This document shows, piece after piece, positions 6,904 through 14,547 of a DNA stretch of 22,471 bases. The notes under the pieces are model-generated. The model ran no database searches, had not been told where the DNA came from, and saw nothing but the letters and a program-made list of their open reading frames with translations. Position 1 is the first letter of the stretch. Every line of letters begins with the position of its first letter. The DNA comes from JAAYZB01 sp937958685 (lineage in GTDB: Bacteria > Bacillota_I > Bacilli_A > Izemoplasmatales > Hujiaoplasmataceae): positions 1 to 22,471 of the forward strand of contig DAITAL010000018.1 in assembly GCA_036824265.1 (NCBI GenBank), written 5' to 3'. A program made the position numbers and the translations under genes.

Positions 6904-8202
6904 ATGAAAAGAATCCTGATTCTCATATCCCTGTCGCTGGTGGTCTTTGCCATGGGAGGCTGTTCGTTCTTGTTCGCCTCCCCGACAACGACGGAACTGA
7001 CGTTCATCACGTCACCGCCGACGACCACGACGACCACGACGATGGTGACGACCACCAGCGCGATCGACGTCAGCCAGGTGCTCGACGATCTGTATGCACG
7101 GATCTACGAAGATATCTATGACGAGGTTCGCGCCGAAGTGATCGCCGAACTTTCGGTTGCGCGTTTCAACGAGATCTACGCCGCGGTGATCGCGGACATA
7201 TTCGCCAAGATCGATGACGAGGAAATCGAGTTGACGCCCGAATCGCTGATCGACAAGATCCTCGCGGTCGCCACCAGCGAAGCCCACGCCGTCATCGGCA
7301 TCAGCAATCTTGACGCATCGGGCAACCGGCAGTCGATCGGCTCGGGAATCATCTACAAAAAAGTCGGCACGGCTTATTATGCGGTGACGAACAATCATGT
7401 CGTCGAGGACGGAGTCTCCTTCCAAATCCGTTTCTTGGACGAGTCCACGGTTGCTGCCGAACTGCTGGGAATCGACGAAACTTCCGATCTTGCCGTTTTG
7501 CGCTTCGTATCGGACAAAGACCTTAAGGTCGCCCCGTTTGGCGATTCCGATACCTTGCCGGTGGGAACGATCGTTCTGGCGGTCGGTCACCCCAACGGCT
7601 ATGACTTCTACCGTTCGGTGACATTTGGCATCGTTTCCGGGAAAAACCGCTATTTCGACGTCGACAACGACGGTGTGAAAGACATGTTCGTCGGCTATGT
7701 CCAGCATGACGCCGCCATCAACTCCGGCAACTCCGGCGGAGCCCTCTTCAACCTTGAGGGCGAGGTCGTCGGCATCAACGTCATCAAGATCGCCTCGCTC
7801 GAGATCGAGGGCATGGGCTTTGCCATCCCGGCTTCGCTCGCGAGCGCGATCGTCGCCGATATCGAGGAGTTCGGCTATTCCAAGCAGATACCAGGCGTCG
7901 GCATCCAGTTCAGCGACATCGCGACCAACCGCGATTATCTGATCGGCCAGGGCATCACGATCCCCGCGGAGATCACCACCGGTTTCTACGTCATCAGCGT
8001 CGTCACCGGCTCATCGGTCGACGGCTATGTCCTCCCCGGCGACATCATTCTGGAGATCGGCGACATCGTCATCACCAGTTCCTACTATTTTTCCGCCCAG
8101 TTTTCCAAATACCATGTCGGTGACATCATCGACATCGTCGTCTACCGCAACGGCGAGACGCTCACTTTGAGCGACATCGTCCTCAAGTCGCGGATCAGCT
8201 AG
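6904..8202 (+). CDS. HtrA-like trypsin-family serine protease, lipoprotein with C-terminal PDZ domain
   Basis: This is a predicted surface-anchored protease of the DegP/HtrA family, 432 aa. A lipoprotein signal ends at FAMGGC, with C20 as the lipidation site. It is followed by a Thr-rich linker (about 28-52) and a Tyr/Ile/Asp-rich helical segment (about 55-103). The chymotrypsin-like domain has H165 (TNNHVVED), D195 (SDLAVL) and S277 (GNSGG), and a PDZ domain spans about 335-425. Loop 252-260 reads DVDNDGVKD, a calcium-type DxDxDGxxD loop placed where HtrA proteins have regulatory loop L3. AGGAG (6891-6895) precedes the ATG at 6904. A second protease gene follows after 12 bases. Targets are unknown; protein quality control or processing of surface proteins are possibilities. 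Confidence 0.93.
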   Translation: MKRILILISLSLVVFAMGGCSFLFASPTTTELTFITSPPTTTTTTTMVTTTSAIDVSQVLDDLYARIYEDIYDEVRAEVIAELSVARFNEIYAAVIADIFAKIDDEEIELTPESLIDKILAVATSEAHAVIGISNLDASGNRQSIGSGIIYKKVGTAYYAVTNNHVVEDGVSFQIRFLDESTVAAELLGIDETSDLAVLRFVSDKDLKVAPFGDSDTLPVGTIVLAVGHPNGYDFYRSVTFGIVSGKNRYFDVDNDGVKDMFVGYVQHDAAINSGNSGGALFNLEGEVVGINVIKIASLEIEGMGFAIPASLASAIVADIEEFGYSKQIPGVGIQFSDIATNRDYLIGQGITIPAEITTGFYVISVVTGSSVDGYVLPGDIILEIGDIVITSSYYFSAQFSKYHVGDIIDIVVYRNGETLTLSDIVLKSRIS

Positions 8203-8214
8203 GGGTGATGGACA

Positions 8215-9267
8215 ATGAAAAAGTTAGGCAGTTTGGTTATCCTTGTCTTCATCACGCTGGTGTTTATCGCCTGTGAATTTCCCTTCACCCAAACCGGACC
8301 CGTCTCCACGATGACAACAACGGCGACTACCACCACCGAAGCCCCTGCGACCACCGAACACATCTCCTCGCACACGATCAATCAAACGACCACCATCCCC
8401 ACGATGCCCGACACCGCAACAACGACGGCAGCAGGCGGTATCACGATCGTCTTCTCCGACTATCAGGATCTTTTGGACCAGCTTTATGCCATGGTCTATC
8501 AGGATATCTACGACCAATTGTACGCTGAGTTTGGCTTTGACGAACTCATCGACGAAGCCCTCTACGAAGAGATCTACAGCCAGGTCGAAACCCTATTCGC
8601 TGATTTGCTTGACAGCGGCCAACTGCTGCTCTATGTCGACGATGTGCAGCAGATGCTTTACGAAGTGGCCGATCTATCGCAAACATCCGTCGTCGGCGTG
8701 ACATCCTACCTTGGCAGCACCGCCCAGTCGCTGGGCTCGGGCGTCATCTACAAGTACGACGCTGAACAAGACTTATATTATGTGATCACCAATGAGCACG
8801 TGATCGACGATGGCGACAACTTCCGGATCGTTTTCGTCGACGGCTCGTACGTCGTCGGCACGCTTGTTGGCGACGACGCCACCGTCGACATCGCCGTGCT
8901 CACCTTCAGTGGGGCCACCCTCGACCGGGAGGTCACCGTCAGCGTCTTGGGCAACTCCGCTTCCCTGCCGATCGGATCCTTCGTGATCGCCGCCGGCAAT
9001 CCCAAAGGCTATGATTTCTATGGTTCGGTCACCATCGGCATCCTCTCGGGCAAGGATCGCAACCTGTCGACACCCGGAGTCACCTATCTCCAGCACGACG
9101 CCTCGATCAACTCCGGCAACAGCGGCGGCCCGCTCTACAACCTTCAGGGCGAGGTGATCGGCATCAACGTCGCCAAATACGCGACCTCCGACATCGAGGG
9201 CATGGGCTTTGCGATCCCCATCGACCGCGTGAAGACGGTCGTGGCAGCGATCGAAGCCGGCAATTGA
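8215..9267 (+). CDS. HtrA-like serine protease lipoprotein without PDZ domain
   Basis: This is a paralogue of the preceding protease, 350 aa. The signal peptide ends in a lipobox VFIAC with C20 for lipidation. A Thr-rich linker (about 31-72) and a Tyr-rich acidic helical segment (about 81-134) follow. The protease domain has H195 (TNEHVIDD), D225 (VDIAVL) and S303 (GNSGGPL). The protein ends right after the protease fold, so there is no PDZ domain. The loop before the catalytic serine is about seven residues shorter than in the upstream gene and lacks the DxDxDG motif. AGGGG (8201-8205) overlaps the previous stop. The two are probably co-transcribed, perhaps as a sensor and an unregulated partner, but that is inference. 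Confidence 0.92.
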   Translation: MKKLGSLVILVFITLVFIACEFPFTQTGPVSTMTTTATTTTEAPATTEHISSHTINQTTTIPTMPDTATTTAAGGITIVFSDYQDLLDQLYAMVYQDIYDQLYAEFGFDELIDEALYEEIYSQVETLFADLLDSGQLLLYVDDVQQMLYEVADLSQTSVVGVTSYLGSTAQSLGSGVIYKYDAEQDLYYVITNEHVIDDGDNFRIVFVDGSYVVGTLVGDDATVDIAVLTFSGATLDREVTVSVLGNSASLPIGSFVIAAGNPKGYDFYGSVTIGILSGKDRNLSTPGVTYLQHDASINSGNSGGPLYNLQGEVIGINVAKYATSDIEGMGFAIPIDRVKTVVAAIEAGN

Positions 9268-9270
9268 CAA

Positions 9271-9301
9271 AAAAAGACCTTCGGTTTTCGAAGGTCTTTT
9301 T
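9271..9301. terminator. Bidirectional terminator between the HtrA pair and rpmB
   Basis: A perfect 13-base inverted repeat (9271-9283 and 9289-9301) with a five-base loop has an A run on its left and a T run on its right. It can therefore stop transcription from both the plus-strand protease genes and minus-strand rpmB. Confidence 0.92.
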
Positions 9302-9317
9302 AGATCTGGCAATCAGT

Positions 9318-9509
9318 TTATGCTCTGGTCACTTTGCCGCTTTTCAGGGCTCTTGCGGAAACGTAGACGCGTTTTACCTGCCCGTTTTCATCGACAATCC
9401 TGACTTTTTGCAGATTGGCTTTCCAAAGTTTTCTCGTCGCATGCATGGAATGTGAACGTTTGTTGCCGGACATAAATTTCTTACCTGATACTGCGCATAC
9501 TCTTGGCAT
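9318..9509 (-). CDS. rpmB: 50S ribosomal protein L28
   Basis: This is large-subunit ribosomal protein L28, 63 aa, the normal length. It begins MPRVCAVSGKKFMSGNKRSH and ends with the conserved YVSARALKSGKV. It has a single N-terminal cysteine and no paired CxxC zinc motif. The start at 9509 is preceded on the minus strand by GGAG (9517-9520) with seven bases of spacing; an in-frame upstream ATG would add 11 residues not found in the family. Its orientation against its neighbours matches Bacillus, where rpmB also runs opposite thiN and fakA. Confidence 0.97.
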   Translation of the reverse strand: MPRVCAVSGKKFMSGNKRSHSMHATRKLWKANLQKVRIVDENGQVKRVYVSARALKSGKVTRA

Positions 9510-9547
9510 GATATCACTCCGTTCCTGTATCGATTTCAGCACTTAAT

Positions 9548-9575
9548 ATTCTAACATAATCACCTGAAAAAGCAA
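9548..9575 (-). promoter_or_regulatory. Promoter for rpmB
   Basis: Read on the minus strand, a TTGCTT -35 (9570-9575) is separated by 16 bases from a TAGAAT -10 (9548-9553). TG one base before the hexamer makes it an extended -10. Confidence 0.7.
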
Positions 9576-9633
9576 GCAAAATTTTCTTTTTTCGCACCGC
9601 TCATCACAGCGTCGCCCATGTCTTTCATATATC

Positions 9634-9662
9634 TTGCATTTTTCAAAACGATATGATAAAAT
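9634..9662 (+). promoter_or_regulatory. Candidate upstream promoter for fakA
   Basis: TTGCAT (9634-9639) is followed by a 17-base spacer and TAAAAT (9657-9662). It lies in the 249-base gap between the rpmB and fakA starts, which otherwise holds only the rpmB promoter and the nearer fakA -10. Confidence 0.5.
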
Positions 9663-9727
9663 GTTATTGCTTTTTTGGGTTTTGTCATTTTTTTTACCTC
9701 GACACCGATAATACCTTTATATTCCGA

Positions 9728-9733
9728 TATAAT
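9728..9733 (+). promoter_or_regulatory. Candidate -10 box proximal to fakA
   Basis: A consensus TATAAT lies 25 bases before the fakA start, but the expected -35 position shows no good match. It may be an activator-dependent or secondary promoter. Confidence 0.4.
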
Positions 9734-9758
9734 TTCACACCTGTTCAAGGAGGAACAT

Positions 9759-11438
9759 ATGCAAAATGCCATTATGGATGGCCAATTGCTCAAGAAGCTG
9801 ATCGAAAACGGAAACATCAGCCTGCGCAATGACATGGACCGTATCAACCAGCTCAACGTCTTTCCCGTTCCCGATGGGGACACGGGTTCCAATATGAGCG
9901 CCACGATGACCGCCGGAGCCAAAGCGCTTTCGGCCATCGAGGACACTTCGATCGAAAAAGTCGCCAAAGCGCTCGCCCGCGGGATGCTGATGGGAGCCCG
10001 GGGCAATTCCGGGGTCATCCTCTCGCAGCTGTTCAGCGGCATGGCCAACGGCCTCAAGGGTTACGAGAGCGTCACCCCCAGCGAATTCTCAAAAGCCCTC
10101 AGGCAAGGCGTGGAGCAGGCGTACGCCGCGGTTATCAACCCCGTCGAGGGCACGATGCTCACGGTCGCCCGCGAAGGTGCCGACCGGGCGCTGTCGATAT
10201 GTGAGGATGTCGAGACTTTCGAGGACCTTTTTGAAGCCTACCTGCAGGAGTTGAATGAATCATTGGAGCGCACCCCCGACTTGTTGCCAATCCTCAAGGA
10301 GGTCGGCGTCATCGATTCGGGCGGCGCCGGCTATATCGACGTCGTCGTGGGCATGTACGATGCGCTGAAAGGCAAATTCTACAAGCAGGCGGACGAAAAG
10401 GCGATGACTCTCCAAACCCCCGCCATCAATCTCAGCGAAATCCACCAAGGGCGCGATTTCGGCTATTGCACGGAATTCATCATGCAGATCCAGAAGATGG
10501 ACGAATTCAGCCAACAAGATTTCATCGATATGATCAACCCACTCGGCGATTCGCTCGTCGTCGTCCAAGATGAGAACATCCTCAAGGTCCACATCCATAC
10601 GAAGACTCCGGGAGACGCTCTCAACCTGGCGCAGCATTTCGGCTTCTTCGTCAATCTCAAGATCGAGAACATGGCGCTCCAGCATACCGAAGTCACGCTT
10701 CACGACCCCCACGACCACGTCCATGACGGCGATTCCGTCTGCGGCCACGACCATAGCCAGTCGATCGCGCCCAAAATCAAAAAACGGTACGCGCTGATCG
10801 CCGTCGTCAACGGCGAAGGCTTGAAGGACACGTTCATCGAAATGGGCGTCGACTATATTATCGAGGGCGGCCAGACGATGAACCCCGCGATCGAGGATTT
10901 CGTAAGCGCCGTCGAGAAGATCAATTCCGACCATATCATCATCATCCCCAACAACAAGAACGTCCTGCTGTCCGCGCAGACGGCGGCGAAGATGATTGAA
11001 GACAAGGACGTCCGCGTCCTGGGGGCGAAAACCATCGCCCAAGGATACGCGTCCCTGACCATGTTCGATTCGACGCAGGATGTCAACAGGAACATCCAGG
11101 ACATGGAAGGCCACATCCGCAAAGTCAAGACCGGCGAGGTCACCTACGCGATCCGCGACAGTCTGAACAACGGCGTCCACATCACGAAGGGCGACTATAT
11201 GGGCATCTTCGACGACAAGATCGTCGCAAGCCACAAGGGTCGGTACGAAACCGTCAGCGACCTGGTCGCCAAGATGATCGACGCGAAGGCGGAAATCATC
11301 ACGATCATGGTGGGTAACGACGTCGAAGACGCCGAGATCCAGCAACTGGCCGATCATGTCGAAGCCGAGTATGCCGTGGAGATCGAAGTCATCCAGGGCG
11401 GTCAGGACATCTATTCCTATATCATCGCGGTTGAATGA
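9759..11438 (+). CDS. fakA: Fatty acid kinase ATP-binding subunit FakA (DAK2/YloV family)
   Basis: FakA phosphorylates fatty acids held by a FakB protein, producing acyl-phosphate for phospholipid synthesis. It is 559 aa, the normal size. The N-terminal DhaL-type kinase domain has the Mg/ATP aspartate motif PDGDTGSN (38-45) and GARGNSGVILSQ (79-90). The middle domain keeps C237, H278 and H280, matching the zinc site described in FakA. A His-rich stretch at 315-332 (six His, one Cys) links it to the C-terminal domain. AAGGAGG (9747-9753) sets the ATG at 9759; the upstream extension is non-coding. In Bacillus the gene follows rpmB and asp23, but asp23 is missing here. No fakB gene is in the window. 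Confidence 0.94.
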   Translation: MQNAIMDGQLLKKLIENGNISLRNDMDRINQLNVFPVPDGDTGSNMSATMTAGAKALSAIEDTSIEKVAKALARGMLMGARGNSGVILSQLFSGMANGLKGYESVTPSEFSKALRQGVEQAYAAVINPVEGTMLTVAREGADRALSICEDVETFEDLFEAYLQELNESLERTPDLLPILKEVGVIDSGGAGYIDVVVGMYDALKGKFYKQADEKAMTLQTPAINLSEIHQGRDFGYCTEFIMQIQKMDEFSQQDFIDMINPLGDSLVVVQDENILKVHIHTKTPGDALNLAQHFGFFVNLKIENMALQHTEVTLHDPHDHVHDGDSVCGHDHSQSIAPKIKKRYALIAVVNGEGLKDTFIEMGVDYIIEGGQTMNPAIEDFVSAVEKINSDHIIIIPNNKNVLLSAQTAAKMIEDKDVRVLGAKTIAQGYASLTMFDSTQDVNRNIQDMEGHIRKVKTGEVTYAIRDSLNNGVHITKGDYMGIFDDKIVASHKGRYETVSDLVAKMIDAKAEIITIMVGNDVEDAEIQQLADHVEAEYAVEIEVIQGGQDIYSYIIAVE

Positions 11439-11439
11439 G

Positions 11440-11465
11440 AGGGTATTGATAATACCCTTTTTTTT
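11440..11465 (+). terminator. Terminator after fakA
   Basis: The stem GGGTATT/AATACCC (11441-11447 and 11451-11457) has a three-base loop and eight T (11458-11465), starting right after the fakA stop. The loop and right arm contain part of the recG -35 box. Confidence 0.85.
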
Positions 11466-11474
11466 CTATATAAT
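11446..11474 (+). promoter_or_regulatory. Promoter for recG, embedded in the fakA terminator
   Basis: TTGATA (11446-11451), a 17-base spacer and TATAAT (11469-11474) give a near-consensus promoter. Its -35 lies inside the terminator hairpin and its spacer contains the terminator's T run. Confidence 0.8.
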
Positions 11475-11498
11475 AGGGGAAAGAAGGGAGGTGGCTCG

Positions 11499-13499
11499 AT
11501 GCAACTTTCAGACGTCAAGGGTATCGGCAAAGCCCTGCTCGCCAAGTTGGCGAAGGCCGGCATCAATTCCGTCGCCGAGCTTGTCGAGACGCTTCCCGCA
11601 TCCTACCAGGAAAAACGGATCAGCCCCTTTTCCGCGGCCGCGATCGGCAGGGAAATCACGCTCAAGGGAACCTTGAAAGCCGATGCGACCGTTTTTTTTA
11701 TTCGCCGTCAGCTGACGAAACTCACGTTTTATCTGCTGGTGGACAAAGTGGTTTTCTCAGTGGTGATCTTCAACCGGGAGTATCTTAGGAACAGCCTTGT
11801 CAAGGACCAGGAGGTCGTGGTGACCGGCAAGTTCACGGCGAATCTTTCCACCTTCACCGCAAGCGAAATCACCCTGGCCAAGAATTTCCAAGAAGGGATT
11901 CTCCCCGTCTACCCCGTCGAGTTTCTCTCTTCCAGGCAATTTCACAAACTTGTGCTCGCAGCGCTGCCCGGGTATCTGACGACGGTTGCGGAAGATCTCC
12001 CGGAAGCGATCATCGCCCGCAATGGCCTGCTCACCAAACAAAGACTCATGCAGATCGCCCATCGACCACGACACCAGGAAGATATCGACCAGGCGGCCAG
12101 AAGCATCAAATACCGCGAATTCATTGAGTTCGCTCTCAAAGTCGAAGGCTACCGGAAACTTAACCAACGAGTCGTCAAGGAACCCTTGCATTACGATATC
12201 GACTTGGTTCGCAGATTCATCGCCACCCTGCCGTTTGCGCTGACCGAGGACCAGAAGCAGGCCGCCAACGCCATCTTTCGCGATCTCAAGGCCGCAAGGC
12301 CGATGAACCGCCTCCTGCAGGGCGAAGTCGGCTCGGGCAAGACGATCGTGGCGATTCTGGCGATGCTCGCGACTGTTTCCGGAAGCCGTCAGGTGGCGGT
12401 GATGGCCCCGACGGAAATCCTTGCCTATCAGAACCATCAAGTCATCAGCGATCACCTTGAACGCTACGGCATCCGCTGCGCGCTCTTGACCGGGAGCACG
12501 CCGGCAGCCGCCCGGGAGATGCTTTTGCAGGCCTTGGCAAAGGGAAAGATCGATATCATCGTCGGCACCCACGCCCTGATCGAAGAAAAACTTGATATTC
12601 GCAAACTGGGACTTGTCGTCATCGATGAACAGCACCGCTTTGGCGTCCGGCAACGCCAGATCCTCCGGCAAAAAGGACAGACTCCCGACGTGCTATTGCT
12701 CTCCGCCACGCCGATCCCACGAACTTTGGCGCTGACTTTGTTTCGCGATTTGGATGTCTCCACGGTGAGGATCCTGCCCGCAAACCGCCAGCCGATCATC
12801 ACCGAAGTCGTCGATTTCACGGAACTGCCGCGGATTTATGAGGCGACATTGACAGAACTCGAACAGGGAAGACAAGCCTATTTCATCGTGCCGCTGATTG
12901 CGGAGACCACGGCTTCATCCCTGATGTCGATCGCGGAATTCTCCCGGGAGATCGGCGCATCGGCATTGGCGGAATATCCGATCGGGTATCTTCATGGCAA
13001 ACTGAAGGCCCAGGAGAAACAGGCGGTTTTACAGTCATTCTATGATAACCAGACGAAGATCCTCGTGGCGACCACCGTCGTCGAGGTCGGCGTCAACGTC
13101 CCCAACGCGACGATGATGGTCGTGTTGAGCGCCAACCGTTTCGGTTTGTCGCAGCTGCACCAGCTGCGGGGCCGTGTCGGCCGCGGCGCCGCCCAGGCCA
13201 AGTGTTTCTTTGTCGCCGAGCCCGAACTCGAGGCCAAGGAGCGTCTGGCGATCCTGGCGACCACCAACGACGGCTTTGCAATCAGTCTTGAGGATCTGCG
13301 CCAGCGGGGACCGGGAGCCCTCTTTGGCGAGGAGCAGGCCGGGATCATGCGATTCGGCATGGCCAACCTGATCACGGATGCGGAATTGCTCGAGTGTGCG
13401 CTCAAAGACGCGGCGGGATTGCTCGCCTCTGACGATCCGCTGGCCGCAAGGCTTGTGCGCCGGTGTTTTCGCTCACTCGATGCTTATATTTTGGACTGA
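11499..13499 (+). CDS. recG: ATP-dependent DNA helicase RecG
   Basis: RecG is a branched-DNA translocase that reverses stalled forks and processes recombination intermediates. The 666-aa protein has an N-terminal wedge/OB domain preceded by a HhH-like segment (DVKGIGKALLAKL, 5-17). Superfamily 2 motifs follow: Walker A GEVGSGKT (275-282), DEQH (376-379) and SATPIPRTL (402-410), then VVEVGVNVPNAT and the motif VI arginine segment QLRGRVGRG. It is slightly shorter than the approximately 680-690 aa of well-known homologues but no domain is missing. AAGGGAGGTG (11484-11493) sets the ATG at 11499. recG upstream of plsX-rnc is the Firmicute order. Confidence 0.97.
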   Translation: MQLSDVKGIGKALLAKLAKAGINSVAELVETLPASYQEKRISPFSAAAIGREITLKGTLKADATVFFIRRQLTKLTFYLLVDKVVFSVVIFNREYLRNSLVKDQEVVVTGKFTANLSTFTASEITLAKNFQEGILPVYPVEFLSSRQFHKLVLAALPGYLTTVAEDLPEAIIARNGLLTKQRLMQIAHRPRHQEDIDQAARSIKYREFIEFALKVEGYRKLNQRVVKEPLHYDIDLVRRFIATLPFALTEDQKQAANAIFRDLKAARPMNRLLQGEVGSGKTIVAILAMLATVSGSRQVAVMAPTEILAYQNHQVISDHLERYGIRCALLTGSTPAAAREMLLQALAKGKIDIIVGTHALIEEKLDIRKLGLVVIDEQHRFGVRQRQILRQKGQTPDVLLLSATPIPRTLALTLFRDLDVSTVRILPANRQPIITEVVDFTELPRIYEATLTELEQGRQAYFIVPLIAETTASSLMSIAEFSREIGASALAEYPIGYLHGKLKAQEKQAVLQSFYDNQTKILVATTVVEVGVNVPNATMMVVLSANRFGLSQLHQLRGRVGRGAAQAKCFFVAEPELEAKERLAILATTNDGFAISLEDLRQRGPGALFGEEQAGIMRFGMANLITDAELLECALKDAAGLLASDDPLAARLVRRCFRSLDAYILD

Positions 13500-13503
13500 C
13501 ATA

Positions 13504-13512
13504 TGATATACT
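13504..13512 (+). promoter_or_regulatory. Extended -10 promoter before plsX
   Basis: TG (13504-13505), one base, then TATACT (13507-13512), with only a weak TTATAT at the -35 position (13484-13489). It lies in the 34-base gap after recG. I see no FapR-type operator. Confidence 0.5.
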
Positions 13513-13533
13513 TATTCTATTAGAGGTGAGACC

Positions 13534-14547
13534 ATGATCAAAATCGGCGTTGACGCCATGGGCGGCGATTACGCTCCCAAAGAACAAATAGCCGGTGTGA
13601 TGCTCGCGATCAAGAACATCCCCGACATCGAGATCAACCTATACGGTGATGCACTGGCCATTCGCGAACATCTGAAGACCACCGAACGCGTCACGATCAT
13701 CCAAACGGACTATGTCATCGAGATGGGTGAGAAGAATCCCGTGAAAGCGATCAAGGAACATCCCGATTCCTCGATGGCCAAGGCGCTGTCCAGCCTGCGT
13801 CTGGACGAAAACGACGCTGTTGTCAGCAGCGGCGCCACCCAGGCGCTGATCGCCGGAGCCCACCTCTTGGTCAGACGGATGCCCGGTTTCAAGCGGACGG
13901 CGATCGCGCCTGTGATTCCCTCGCTTTCGGGCAACCCCACGATCCTGCTCGATTGCGGCGGCAATCTCGAGATCCGGCCGGAGCACATGCTCCAGCAAGC
14001 CTATTTCGCCGTTGTCTATGCCAAGGAAGTCCTCGGCCGGGAAAATCCCGTTGTCGGTCTGATCAACATCGGCACCGAGGACGGCAAGGGCCGCGAGTTG
14101 GAAAAGGAAGTGTTCAAACTCTTCAAGGAAACCGATCTGTTCGCCTTCTACGGCAATGTCGAACCAAAGTCGGTGATGGAGCCGCCCTGTGACATCTTGA
14201 TCAGCGACGGCTTCACGGCGAATATCGTGATGAAAACAATGGAAGGCACGGCCGGCGGCATGGGCAAGTTGCTCAAGCAGAAATTGATGTCCTCGTTCGC
14301 CAGCAAGCTCGGAGCGTTGCTGGCGCGCAAGGCGTTGATGGACTTGAAACGCTCCATGTCTCCCGAGGAGATCGGCGGCGCCCTGATCTACGGTCTTTAC
14401 CGTCCGGTCATCAAAGCCCAAGGTGCTTCCAAAGCCTATGGTTTCTATAACGCCATTCGTCAGGCGGCGACGATCGTCCGCACCGGTGTCTTTCCCAAAG
14501 TCGAGAAATATCTCGAAGCATCCAAGGCGGAAGCAACCGATGAATGA
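13534..14547 (+). CDS. plsX: Phosphate acyltransferase PlsX
   Basis: PlsX converts acyl-ACP to acyl-phosphate, the donor used by PlsY to start phospholipid synthesis, and links fatty-acid kinase products to the ACP pool. The 337-aa protein starts MIKIGVDAMGGDYAP, the family signature, and has SSGATQAL (98-105) and the conserved GNLEIRPEHMLQ region. AGAGGTGA (13522-13529) sets the ATG at 13534. The end overlaps the rnc start. In Bacillus, fapR precedes plsX, and fabD, fabG and acpA separate it from rncS; all four are absent here. Confidence 0.96.
   Translation: MIKIGVDAMGGDYAPKEQIAGVMLAIKNIPDIEINLYGDALAIREHLKTTERVTIIQTDYVIEMGEKNPVKAIKEHPDSSMAKALSSLRLDENDAVVSSGATQALIAGAHLLVRRMPGFKRTAIAPVIPSLSGNPTILLDCGGNLEIRPEHMLQQAYFAVVYAKEVLGRENPVVGLINIGTEDGKGRELEKEVFKLFKETDLFAFYGNVEPKSVMEPPCDILISDGFTANIVMKTMEGTAGGMGKLLKQKLMSSFASKLGALLARKALMDLKRSMSPEEIGGALIYGLYRPVIKAQGASKAYGFYNAIRQAATIVRTGVFPKVEKYLEASKAEATDE

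Noticed and set aside
7021..7041. ACG/ACC repeat tract in the first HtrA gene, considered as a phase-variation or CRISPR-like repeat
   Set aside because: It is only seven Thr codons within a Thr-rich linker; the nine-base unit repeats just twice in frame and no spacers are present.
10260..11357. 365-residue minus-strand open frame opposite fakA
   Set aside because: Antisense shadow of a well-supported gene, rich in Asp/Val/Arg, with no recognisable motif.
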